Shown here piece by piece: positions 45,609 through 55,408 of a stretch of 64,000 bases of DNA. Each line of letters starts with the position of its first letter. Within the stretch, counting starts at the first letter, position 1. The stretch comes from Ceratopteris richardii (taxonomy: Eukaryota > Streptophyta > Polypodiopsida > Polypodiales > Pteridaceae), in contig CM035431.1 in assembly GCA_020310875.1 (NCBI GenBank), positions 16,175,267-16,239,266 of the forward strand, given 5' to 3'. Both the position numbers and the translations under genes were made by a program. The notes beneath the pieces were generated by a model that was given only the letters and a program-made list of their open reading frames with translations, had not been told where the DNA came from and ran no database searches.

Positions 45609-45620
45609 TAGCCTAGGCTA
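45609..45620 (+). promoter_or_regulatory. Palindrome in G2 leader
   Basis: TAGCCTAGGCTA is a perfect 12-bp palindrome. G1 has CTTAGCATAGGCTAAG (15164-15179) at the equivalent place, a 6-bp stem with a 4-base loop. Its place between donor and gag suits an RNA-dimerisation or packaging hairpin, but that is a guess. Confidence 0.35.
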
Positions 45621-45923
45621 AGTACGACTTAGGTGTGGTAATTAACTAGGGCAACGTTAGGCACGAATCAAGTCCAAGAGAATTGATCAACCAAGTGCAA
45701 GAAAATAAATAGGTCTTAAGTGCGAAAACCCTAAGGGACAAAAGGTAAACGGGAATCGATCACTCATCAAGTGCGGAAATCCACTTAAGTACTCCTGACG
45801 ACGCAATTTCAGATAGACAAGACCATAAACATAATATTCAACTAAAAAGAACCAAGTGATTAGTGCAAAATCAACCTGCAACGAGAGCGTGCTTGGGGCC
45901 CAGGGGGTAAATAAATCAGGCAT

Positions 45924-48900
45924 ATGAACCTTAGATCAGGCAGACACTTAGGCCGAGACAGACGAAGCCTCAGATCTTCTGAAGCTAGTGTCAATCACAC
46001 TGCCAGGTCTTGGGCCCAGCAGTTGAGTGAGTACCCATACACTCCCAGATCAGAAACCAGTGATTCTGAAAGGTCCTATCACATGGAGAGACCAGTAGGT
46101 AGTTCAGGGTTGGCTTATCTAGAAAAGCCAGAGGGGCCTTATAAGACTCAATTGGAATATATCAGGACGAATCGTCTAGGTGCTCGCATCTATGAAGACG
46201 GACTGAGAAGATCAGTGGTCCAGATTAAGAACCCCGATCAACCCTATGGAATAGACCACCCGGTAGTCAAGTTTGAGAATGGAGCATACCTAGATAAAGA
46301 GGGGACTATATATGTAGTCACCACTCTTCCTGATAGAACTGATGAGTTTGGAAATGTGATTGCGGAGACCGACATGGGTGATATAGAGCAAGGGAACTTA
46401 GAGAGAGAGCCAAGAACTCCCCGTGGTAAGTCTGTCTTGACCAGAATCATGACTCCTGAGCGGATTCCACAAGATAATAAAAGCATAGATCTGCTTTTAA
46501 ATCGAGAAACCGATGAGGCTTTTTGGAGATATAGATCTTCTCAACCTCAGGAGGTGAATACCCTCACAATCTACGAGTTTAAAGACCCTGATAGTCCAGG
46601 CCAAGTAACCTACCTAGACACTGCATCAGAGAGAATCTTCGTGGTCACTGAGCAGGGCAGACATGCCTACACTTGGAAGGGTGAATTTGTTTTTCCCCAA
46701 CCAAGGTCTAATGTGTCCTTTGGTCACCAAGGAGCTGGGACCTCCCAAGCTTACGGAGCTCAAAGAGATAGAAGTAGAGACAAACCTGAGGTAAGTTTTG
46801 CCAACTCCCTGGGAAGAGAAAGAACGGGAGCTGAAAGGAATAGAGTAGAACCTGAGAGATATAGAACCCCATGGAATCACCGGGACATTGATGATTTTCC
46901 TTTGCCAAGGCCGAGAGAACACACTAGGACCCTACGACCAACCCAACTGGTGAAGTCCATGAAGAATTATTTCGATGGCACGGGAGACCCTTATGACCAT
47001 GTGGCAGAATTTCGACAAGTGTTGAAAGCTGAACAAGTGGAGGACCTATTCACACAATATAATGCTTTCGGTCTAACCCTTAGGAACACTGCCCTCACGT
47101 GGTTCCAACCACTGAATGAGAGGCATTTCAGAAACATAGACCAACTCTTAGAGGCATTTATTGTTGAGTTTTCTAAGAGTGGAATCAGGCATAACACCTC
47201 CTCACTAATTCATAGCTTCAAACAAACACCTCAAGAGACGGTCAGACTAGCTGGAAGAAGATTTAGACAGTACCTGGAGAGATGCCCTATGCCGGAGTTA
47301 CCCACACCAGCCAAACAAGTGGCCTTGTTCCTAGACGGATTGTTGAGCACTAAGCTCAGGTCATATGTGTACCTGAAGGACCCCAGAACGATAGAGGAGT
47401 GCGTGCGCATGTGCATAGACATTGAGGACAATCTAGGTGAGGAGTTAGAACTATCAAAAATCTATAAGGATTCTGATGGCTCTAGCACACAGACATCTGG
47501 TCAATCCACATCCATCGAGGAACTTGCAGAGAAGGTAGCCCAAAAACTAGGTGTCTCTAGCAAGCAAATTCCGAGATTTGCCCCAGTTAAGCGGTGTTAC
47601 AATTGTGGCGGCGAACATATGGCAAGTGTATGCCCCATTATGGCCCAACCACAGGCGAATCTTAGTAGCCAGTACTGCACCATAGAGCGCAGGTACACCA
47701 ATCACATGGCACAAGACTGCCCATATAACAAACAAACTGTTAGACAAAATTATCCTCAGCCATATCCACAACATGGTAGATACCAGAATCAGTACCCATC
47801 ACCACAATACAACAGACCACAGCAAACTTATCGGCCATCTTATCAAGGGCAGCAGAGGCCTCAACCAGTCCTAGTGCAGCAACCCCCTGCTCCAACCAAT
47901 GCGATCCCAGTGAAATATGCTTCTACGGAAGAAAATCCTAATAGAGCCATAGTCCCAGTCACCCCATTGCTATCAGACAGCGATCCAAGTGACCATAGTT
48001 TTGACTCCGCACATATTGATAGCCCACAAGCTTACTACATGCAGTCACCCGAGCATGACGAGCCATACTATTATGAGGACCCAAGTGAAAATAGTGGGGA
48101 ACCTGAGTATTCTAATGTCATGTACACAAACCCCAACTCTAGACCTCAACCTAGGCAGGTACGACCCCCATTTCCGAGAGGGCCATGTTTCAGATGTCAG
48201 GGAGATCACCTTGTACGTGATTGTCCACTACCTGTCCCTACACAACCTCAACCAATAACCATTCAGGGCTTCTGTCAAGACTGCGGGAAAGAACATCTCC
48301 CACGAGATTGCCCAAAGAACCCTAATAACATGCCTAAAATCACTCCTATCAATGTTGTTGGGTTAGTTGTAGACTCCACAGGGAGTGTGACTTCCACTGC
48401 ACCTGTGCAGGTGATCACAAGAGCCCAGGCGCTTCAACGACACCAAGATGTTGTTCAGGAAAAGAGCCCCGAGGTGAGTGAAACAGAGAGCATACCCAAA
48501 AAGAGGACTAGCGCCTGGAAGGATAGTCGTGAAAGAATGAAGAGACAATGGGCAAAAAAGATAAACGAACTTGAAGAAAGCGTGAGAGAAACCAAGGCAA
48601 AAATCACAGAGATCACATCTCAACCGCACTCCCACACACTTCCACCACTACCATCCCCATCACCCTCCCTTTCTCCGCCCTCTAATACCCCTCACGAAAC
48701 CCACCCACCACCCCGAGTAGGATCAGTATTAGCTGACCCCACTCCTGAAGGCTTGGACATGATGTTCAAAGCCTACCAGGCTCGACTTCAAGAAGGGCCA
48801 ACAGCTGCAAACCTAGACAAGAGTTACCCTAGAGCAGACTTAGAGATTGAACGGATGAAACTGTGCATGAAAATGGTAGAGCAAGCTCAAGCTATACTTG

Positions 48901-51900
48901 AGACTAGTCAAAAGTTCAATCAGACAACCTCTGTCAAGCCGGATTTGCATTTCCAAGGCTTACTAGAAAGATTAGAGCAGTTGGTAAACAAATCACAAGT
49001 TTCTTTACCTCCACAGGCTCAACCAGTTGTTGAAAGAGGAAGCTCACCACCAAAGGGAGCTTATGTCCCTAATCCCACGGATGCTGGAATACCTCCTTCA
49101 ATACAACAGTACTCTCCAGAGTTCTTGCGGGAAATACAAGAAGAGAAATGGGCCAAGGAGAAGGGTGATTTCCCTCCCATTCCTGAGATTGATGATCTTC
49201 GTGATCAATTTCCCCAAGACATTCCCTCTATCTATGGGGATCAAGCAGAGCAACAAGAGGATGAGAGATTAGATTTTGAATCTAATTCTTTACAAGAGTT
49301 GCCTCATTTCACAGGCCCATGGGAATCTGAATCTCTCCAGATCAGAGCTCCCACGATATTGGTAAGAAATGAAGACTCAGTGATTCCCAGGAACACTGAT
49401 GTTGTGAAGAACACTAAGGTTCAATGTCACCTCACTGTAGAGGAACTCCTCAAGGCAAAACCGGAGCTCTGGGATCATGTGAAGGATCAGGTTCCAGAAC
49501 TTGAATCCAATGCACCAAAAGTAGGCTCTAAACAAAAAATACCCGAAGTACCTCTCGACAAGATAGGAGACATGAGCGAAGGTGAAGAAGGTAACACTTA
49601 TCTTCCGATCACATATCAAGGTTACACAACCAAAGCAATTGTGGATTCGGGTGCGGGCGTTGCGATTGCGACTACCTCCCTGTGGAAGCGATGGGGCAAA
49701 CCCACCTTGAGACCAACGAGAATGAAACTTCAAATGGCAGATGGTCATTTTGAAAGACCTCTCGGATTGCTTGAAGGGATAACTCTAGCCACTTGTGGTG
49801 TAGAGTTTGAACATACGTTTGCTATATGTGACTTTGAGAAGAATAATGTTTACGAGATGATCCTAGGAAGACCCTTCCTACGACAATTGCAAATAGTACA
49901 GGATTGGGGAACCAACTCCTTGTACTTACAGCACTTAGGGGTCACCACCAAGGTCAATCTGAAGGATCACACCTTCAGAGATGTACCACCCCTACAGTGG
50001 AATCCTATCCACAAAACGAAAGAGGACTCTATCTCCGTGCATTCTGGAAGTTCACCGGAACCATCCTGGTTGCATGAAGATACTCACTTGTGGATGTGCA
50101 AGGTCGCAGAGGAAGAGGAAATGCGCCTAAAAGCGAGAGAAGAAGGAACTCCCCCAGGAGATAGACCAATAAAAGACCCAGCCTATACACCGATGATATT
50201 TCCTGATGAGGAATTTGAGCCTCATGGTTGGGCAGAAATCTTAGCTACCATGGACATTGCAGTCAATGAGGAACAATGGACACCCCATTGTGATGAGGAG
50301 GGTTATGATATTTCAGTGTTCATGTGTCAGCCCTTGTTGGAAGAGTGTGATCCTAGTGAGTTCATAGAAGAAGAAAAGAATGACGATGATCTAGAATCCA
50401 TTGTGATGGATACTTACTTTGACTCAGAGGAACACTACTTAGAAGACATAGGAGTGTTGACCCAAAAAGAAGAAGAACCTCTTGCAAGTATTAAAACGAT
50501 AAGTTCAAAGAAAGGAAGTGAAAGAGGTCAAAAGAAAAAGAAAAGAAAAGCAGTAAGACAAGAAGAGGAAGAATCATTGTTTGAAGTACCAGAAAATTTC
50601 AAGAAATATGAAGTGGAAGACCGGAAGATTTTGGTACGAATGCCTAAGAGAGAGGCCATCATAGGAGAAGCATATGACAATAAAGAAAAGACCAAAAAAA
50701 TTGTAGTGACCATTGAAGGGAACGAAGAGCGATGTACATACATAGGAGATGACCTAAGTGCAGAAGAAGAAGCAGAGCTTGTAGCTCTATTAAGGGAATA
50801 TAGGGATGTGTTCGCATGGCATTATAGAGACTTGAAAGGAGTAGATCCAGAGATCTGCTCTCATACGATTCCGATGACCGCTGATGCTAAGCCCACCAAA
50901 CAAAAACCCTACACATATAATGACAATTATGCGGCCAAAATAAAAGAGGAAATTGACAGGCTGATTGAAGCCGGATTCATCTATGAGATTGAGCACACTG
51001 AATGGGTGTCCCCTATTGTAGTGGTGCCCAAGAAGAACGGGAAATTGCGAGTGTGCATTAACCTTAAAAAAGTTAATGCCGCTACAATTAGAGATAGTTA
51101 TCCACTTCCAATCACCGAACATCTTTTGGAGCGTGTTGCAGGCAAGGAAGTTTACAGCTTCCTTGATGGATTTTCAGGTTACAACCAAGTAGCCATTGCC
51201 CCCGAAGATCAACACAAAACGGCCTTTGCCACAGAGTGGGGAATCTTTGCATTTCGTGTGATGCCATTTGGGCTCACCAATGCACCTGCAACATTCCAAA
51301 GACTCATGTGTCATGTCTTCAAGGAGTTCTTGCGAAAGAGCTTAGAAGTATATGTGGATGATTTGTGCGCTCATTCACAAGAGAGAAGCTACCACATCCC
51401 TGAGCTCAGGCAAATCTTCAACAAGTGTAGAGATTATCGAGTGTGTCTGAATCCAGAGAAGTGCGTGTTTATGGTACGCCAAGGTAAGATCTTAGGTCAC
51501 ATTGTTTCTAAGAATGGAATATCAACAGATGAAGACAAGGTAAGAGCAATAGCAGAATTGGCGAGACCAAGGAATGTGAAAGAGGTACAAGCCTTTATGG
51601 GCCATTGTGGATATTACCGTAGGTTTATCCACATGTATGCCATCATAGCTAAACCTCTCTATGGGCTGTTAACCAATTTTGAGTGGAGTGAGGAATGCGA
51701 GACTTCCTTCAATGAACTGAAGAGACGTTTGTGCACAGCACCAATATTGACTACTCCGGATTGGAGCAAACCCTTTCATGTCCATGTAGATGCCTCCAAT
51801 CATGCAATAGGATGTGTGCTAGCACAACCCACAGGTGAAGGAAACCTAGATTTGCCGATAGCATATGCTAGTAGGCAATTAAATGCAGCTGAACGAAATT

Positions 51901-54900
51901 ACACCACAACGGAGAGAGAAGGCTTAGGCATGGTATATGCTGTGAAGAAGTTTAGACACTATCTATTAGCCAATAAGTTCAAGTTTTTCACTGATCATCA
52001 AGCTTTACTATATTTGGTCAATAAACCTTGCAATACAGGCCGCTTAGTAAGATGGTTCCTCTTACTAATGGAATACGACTTTGAAGTTGTTGTCAGGAAA
52101 GGTAGAACCCATCTTCGGGCAGACCATCTTTCTCGCATCACTTCAGGAGAGCCACCGCAAGGAGTGTCTGATGAATTGCCCGATGCTTATCTGTTCAATT
52201 TAGAAATTGTTCCTAAATGGGCAAATAAGTTGGTACCAGTCCTAACTTTCGGGCCTGCAAATAAAAATGTAAAGACAAGCAAAGAGGAAATTGTAAAATC
52301 GCTAAAGTATCAAATATTAGCCGGAAGTATGTACAAGCAAGATAATGAGGGCGTATTAGCTTGTTGTGTCGAGGATGATGAACATGCTAGTTGGTTGCAA
52401 CAAGCCCATGAGGGACTGCTAGGGAATCACTACTCTAAACAACGAACCTTGCAGAATCTAAAACGCTTAGGAGTGTATTGGCCTAGCATGGACAAAGAAA
52501 TACAAGAGTGGATCCAGAGCTGTCCAGGGTGCCAGGAGAGACCCCCAGTGGAGCATGCCACTCTTTATCACATGTCATTAATCCCAGATTGGAGTGCTCC
52601 ACTGGTCGAGTTCATGAGAACAGGAACATTGCCCAATCAGGCTAGTCTTGCAAGAAAACGGAGCATGGAGCAAGAGGCTCAAGACTATGCTTTAGTAGGA
52701 GACAACCTGTATCGAAGAGGCAAGGATGGTTACCTAAGACTGTGCGTACATGAATCAGACTACTTGAAAGTCTTAGAAACGGCACACAGCGGTGCTGCAG
52801 GTGGACACTTTGGGCCTGACAGAGTGATTAAGACTATTCTATTCTCAGGACTGTGGTGGCCCACTCTTCATATGGATGCACATACTTATGTGAAGAGTTG
52901 CGACACATGCCAACGTACCCAATATCCGATAAGAAGAGATGAAATGCCATTAAGACCAATGATGGGAGGACGTGCATTTTCAAAGTGGGGTATAGACTTT
53001 GTAGGTCCCATCAACCCCCCAGCTAGGAACTCCCATGCAGAATACATTATTGTAGCCACAGATTACCTTACCAAGTGGGTGGAAGTAAAGGCCACGACAA
53101 AGAATGATGCTCAAACAACGGCTAAGTTCTTATTCGAAAATGTGTTCACTAGATATGGGTTACCAATAGAGTTAGTTAGTGATAGAGGTACACACTTCTT
53201 GAATGAGGTCATTGAAAATCTCCTTCAAGAATTCATGGTGGTACATAAAAAGTCTGCACCCTATCACCCACAAGCTAACGGACAAGCCGAGAGCACGAAT
53301 AAGATCCTGTGTAACGTATTGACGAAGCTGGTCAATAATAAACGCTCTGATTGGGACAAACAACTTCACCATGCTGTTTGGGCATACCGAGTTGCCTACA
53401 AAACGGTACTCAATGCCACCCCATTTCAGATGGTCTTCGGACAGAATGCAGTGTTACCACTAGATTTCCTAATTCCAGCTTTAAGGGTAGCACAAGAGCA
53501 TGAGTGGAATGGACATGAGTTGTCCTCTAGGATCTTAGATCTAGAGCATTTAGGTGAGACAAGGCTACGAGCAGCGGCAGGTATCTATGCTGCAAAGAAA
53601 CGGCAAAAGGCATACTTTGATGCCCATGTGAAGGATAAGGGCTTGAAGGCAGGAGATCTAGTGTTAGTCTACACATTGAAACAACATGCAAGAAAGCTAG
53701 AAAAGAGAGGCTACGGACCTATGATCATTAATAGGATCTCCACGAGTGGAGCAGTACAACTAGCCACATTAGAGGGGGAGGTCCTCCCAAACTATATTAG
53801 CGGATGCAGAGTCAAGCTGTATCAGGAACCCCTCACGGAAAAGATGCTAAGCCGACTCAATATTGCCAAGCAACGTAAAGAGGAGGAAAAACGAATTCGA
53901 GAAGAAGCACAGGCAGAGGCCTTAGAGCGTATCAAACGAATGAAGTTGAGGAGACAAGGAAGGGACCAGCCTATGACTGACACTCAAGAGTCTCCAGGCT
54001 ATCACATGGCCATGTGTGAGGCTTCAGGAGAACGTACCCATAAGATAGTGGACCGACGACCTTTTGTGACCGTAGAAATAGGACAAAGAGACAGCACAAC
54101 CAGCGTGAGGGCTTTAATTGATTCAGGAGCAGCTACAAGTGCAGTTCGGCTCTCTTATTGCCAGCAGCTGCAATTGGAGGTAAAACCCCTAGAAGCATAT
54201 CTGATAGGATTAGGAGGTGTTGAAACCCCTTGTATGGGAGAGGTGAATCTTCCCCTCTACATACAAGAGGTCCTCATGCCAGCAAAAGTGCTAGTGTGTG
54301 AAGACAAGGATTTGACCGAACTTCTTGTCTTGGGCCAAGACTGGATCTATGATCATGCAGTCAACCTTAACCTAAGAAGTGGACTGCTTCAGGTGTGGGT
54401 AGGCCAAAGCCGTCTCACGATTGAATTAGAAAATCAAGCACTCAAACCAATAGAACAGGCACCAACTCCTGGTCCCTCCAGGGATCCACATGAAGATAAC
54501 ACTGTTGTGCTTGTCCAAACTTCTATGGTGCAGAGGAATGTCAATCTTACTGAAGGTTCAGGAGCCAAGAAGGAGTTCCTAATTGATCCAAAGAAGATTC
54601 TAAACGAACGGACCGAACATCACTCTATACGAAGGAGGCCGCTGTTCAAGAGGCAAGAGCGCCAACCCGCGCAATATGGAGCATCTCGTGGCGTGAAGCA
54701 GATCTGGATACGCAAGGAGGGGAGACCCACAGCTCCAATAGCAGATTCTCAAGGAAACAAGAAACGAGCCTCACCATCAAGGAACAAAGCTAAGAAGCCC
54801 CCTTGGATAACCCCTAGGCACACCATTTCTATTTGGGTTCCTAAGCGGTCAATGAAGGCCACCCCTAATGCTAGACAGATATGGGTGCCCAAGGCTAGCT

Positions 54901-55178
54901 TACAAGCCCAAATTACTTCACCTTCAGGTGCTAGGATGAAGCAGCTTTCACAAGCACTCTTGGCCAACAACTCAGAATGTGACAAGATACCTACACGTCT
55001 CACTGTCCCCACTCCCATCAACCCCAGGAATGTCTGGAAATGGGTACCCACAAGGTCCCAAATACATCACACTCTCAGACCGAAATCTTCACCTGTCCTT
55101 AGCTCTAAGAGCTACGACTCCTGTATCAAAGTGTGGAGAATTAAACTGTGTGTTAAACCCCCTGACCCTATTCTGTAA
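45924..55178 (+). CDS. Gag-pol polyprotein of G2, intact (3,084 aa)
   Basis: One frame for all retrotransposition enzymes. By residue: N-terminal Gag region (1-320), Gag capsid-like domain (~328-507, FDGTGDPYDHVAEF), CCHC-like knuckles at ~558, ~755 and ~783 with CX2CX3HX4C spacing plus a degenerate one near 590. Retropepsin 1 (D1241 in VDSGAG; ILGRPF ~1313), RT (~1660-1850; YVDD 1810-1813), RNase H (~1940-2070, HVDASNHAIG). H2C2 module 1 (~2161-2206) and module 2 (~2287-2331), each HX6H then CX2C. Integrase core D2358, D2420, E2456 with 35 residues between the last two. A GPY/F-like segment (KRGYGPMIINRI), a Lys/Glu/Arg-rich helix, retropepsin-like domain 2 (D2733 in LIDSGAATSAV; VLGQDWI), and a basic tail with several W-x-P-K repeats. 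Start shared with G1. About twice the usual gypsy polyprotein length. Confidence 0.95.
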   Translation: MNLRSGRHLGRDRRSLRSSEASVNHTARSWAQQLSEYPYTPRSETSDSERSYHMERPVGSSGLAYLEKPEGPYKTQLEYIRTNRLGARIYEDGLRRSVVQIKNPDQPYGIDHPVVKFENGAYLDKEGTIYVVTTLPDRTDEFGNVIAETDMGDIEQGNLEREPRTPRGKSVLTRIMTPERIPQDNKSIDLLLNRETDEAFWRYRSSQPQEVNTLTIYEFKDPDSPGQVTYLDTASERIFVVTEQGRHAYTWKGEFVFPQPRSNVSFGHQGAGTSQAYGAQRDRSRDKPEVSFANSLGRERTGAERNRVEPERYRTPWNHRDIDDFPLPRPREHTRTLRPTQLVKSMKNYFDGTGDPYDHVAEFRQVLKAEQVEDLFTQYNAFGLTLRNTALTWFQPLNERHFRNIDQLLEAFIVEFSKSGIRHNTSSLIHSFKQTPQETVRLAGRRFRQYLERCPMPELPTPAKQVALFLDGLLSTKLRSYVYLKDPRTIEECVRMCIDIEDNLGEELELSKIYKDSDGSSTQTSGQSTSIEELAEKVAQKLGVSSKQIPRFAPVKRCYNCGGEHMASVCPIMAQPQANLSSQYCTIERRYTNHMAQDCPYNKQTVRQNYPQPYPQHGRYQNQYPSPQYNRPQQTYRPSYQGQQRPQPVLVQQPPAPTNAIPVKYASTEENPNRAIVPVTPLLSDSDPSDHSFDSAHIDSPQAYYMQSPEHDEPYYYEDPSENSGEPEYSNVMYTNPNSRPQPRQVRPPFPRGPCFRCQGDHLVRDCPLPVPTQPQPITIQGFCQDCGKEHLPRDCPKNPNNMPKITPINVVGLVVDSTGSVTSTAPVQVITRAQALQRHQDVVQEKSPEVSETESIPKKRTSAWKDSRERMKRQWAKKINELEESVRETKAKITEITSQPHSHTLPPLPSPSPSLSPPSNTPHETHPPPRVGSVLADPTPEGLDMMFKAYQARLQEGPTAANLDKSYPRADLEIERMKLCMKMVEQAQAILETSQKFNQTTSVKPDLHFQGLLERLEQLVNKSQVSLPPQAQPVVERGSSPPKGAYVPNPTDAGIPPSIQQYSPEFLREIQEEKWAKEKGDFPPIPEIDDLRDQFPQDIPSIYGDQAEQQEDERLDFESNSLQELPHFTGPWESESLQIRAPTILVRNEDSVIPRNTDVVKNTKVQCHLTVEELLKAKPELWDHVKDQVPELESNAPKVGSKQKIPEVPLDKIGDMSEGEEGNTYLPITYQGYTTKAIVDSGAGVAIATTSLWKRWGKPTLRPTRMKLQMADGHFERPLGLLEGITLATCGVEFEHTFAICDFEKNNVYEMILGRPFLRQLQIVQDWGTNSLYLQHLGVTTKVNLKDHTFRDVPPLQWNPIHKTKEDSISVHSGSSPEPSWLHEDTHLWMCKVAEEEEMRLKAREEGTPPGDRPIKDPAYTPMIFPDEEFEPHGWAEILATMDIAVNEEQWTPHCDEEGYDISVFMCQPLLEECDPSEFIEEEKNDDDLESIVMDTYFDSEEHYLEDIGVLTQKEEEPLASIKTISSKKGSERGQKKKKRKAVRQEEEESLFEVPENFKKYEVEDRKILVRMPKREAIIGEAYDNKEKTKKIVVTIEGNEERCTYIGDDLSAEEEAELVALLREYRDVFAWHYRDLKGVDPEICSHTIPMTADAKPTKQKPYTYNDNYAAKIKEEIDRLIEAGFIYEIEHTEWVSPIVVVPKKNGKLRVCINLKKVNAATIRDSYPLPITEHLLERVAGKEVYSFLDGFSGYNQVAIAPEDQHKTAFATEWGIFAFRVMPFGLTNAPATFQRLMCHVFKEFLRKSLEVYVDDLCAHSQERSYHIPELRQIFNKCRDYRVCLNPEKCVFMVRQGKILGHIVSKNGISTDEDKVRAIAELARPRNVKEVQAFMGHCGYYRRFIHMYAIIAKPLYGLLTNFEWSEECETSFNELKRRLCTAPILTTPDWSKPFHVHVDASNHAIGCVLAQPTGEGNLDLPIAYASRQLNAAERNYTTTEREGLGMVYAVKKFRHYLLANKFKFFTDHQALLYLVNKPCNTGRLVRWFLLLMEYDFEVVVRKGRTHLRADHLSRITSGEPPQGVSDELPDAYLFNLEIVPKWANKLVPVLTFGPANKNVKTSKEEIVKSLKYQILAGSMYKQDNEGVLACCVEDDEHASWLQQAHEGLLGNHYSKQRTLQNLKRLGVYWPSMDKEIQEWIQSCPGCQERPPVEHATLYHMSLIPDWSAPLVEFMRTGTLPNQASLARKRSMEQEAQDYALVGDNLYRRGKDGYLRLCVHESDYLKVLETAHSGAAGGHFGPDRVIKTILFSGLWWPTLHMDAHTYVKSCDTCQRTQYPIRRDEMPLRPMMGGRAFSKWGIDFVGPINPPARNSHAEYIIVATDYLTKWVEVKATTKNDAQTTAKFLFENVFTRYGLPIELVSDRGTHFLNEVIENLLQEFMVVHKKSAPYHPQANGQAESTNKILCNVLTKLVNNKRSDWDKQLHHAVWAYRVAYKTVLNATPFQMVFGQNAVLPLDFLIPALRVAQEHEWNGHELSSRILDLEHLGETRLRAAAGIYAAKKRQKAYFDAHVKDKGLKAGDLVLVYTLKQHARKLEKRGYGPMIINRISTSGAVQLATLEGEVLPNYISGCRVKLYQEPLTEKMLSRLNIAKQRKEEEKRIREEAQAEALERIKRMKLRRQGRDQPMTDTQESPGYHMAMCEASGERTHKIVDRRPFVTVEIGQRDSTTSVRALIDSGAATSAVRLSYCQQLQLEVKPLEAYLIGLGGVETPCMGEVNLPLYIQEVLMPAKVLVCEDKDLTELLVLGQDWIYDHAVNLNLRSGLLQVWVGQSRLTIELENQALKPIEQAPTPGPSRDPHEDNTVVLVQTSMVQRNVNLTEGSGAKKEFLIDPKKILNERTEHHSIRRRPLFKRQERQPAQYGASRGVKQIWIRKEGRPTAPIADSQGNKKRASPSRNKAKKPPWITPRHTISIWVPKRSMKATPNARQIWVPKASLQAQITSPSGARMKQLSQALLANNSECDKIPTRLTVPTPINPRNVWKWVPTRSQIHHTLRPKSSPVLSSKSYDSCIKVWRIKLCVKPPDPIL

Positions 55179-55369
55179 ATCCGTCCACACTAACTCAGAA
55201 GCATTCCAAGCCCATTGCATCACCAAAGTATGCATCTAGGACGACAATGACCTCTAATCACCACTCACACATATCATAAACACCTCACCATTAACCACTG
55301 ACCTCCGGAATTGTCATGTTAGTATTGTGAAGGGAACACCATTACATCTTGTTTCCTATGCAACACTAA

Positions 55370-55391
55370 TGTGCCTTTCGTCTTCCAACAG
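55370..55391 (+). promoter_or_regulatory. Candidate 3' splice acceptor before G2 third ORF
   Basis: Pyrimidine-rich TGCCTTTCGTCTTCCAACAG ends at 55391, with CACTAAT as a possible branch point just upstream. The third-ORF ATG is 17 bases further on. Confidence 0.55.
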
Positions 55392-55408
55392 ATAAGCAAC
55401 CCACTCTC

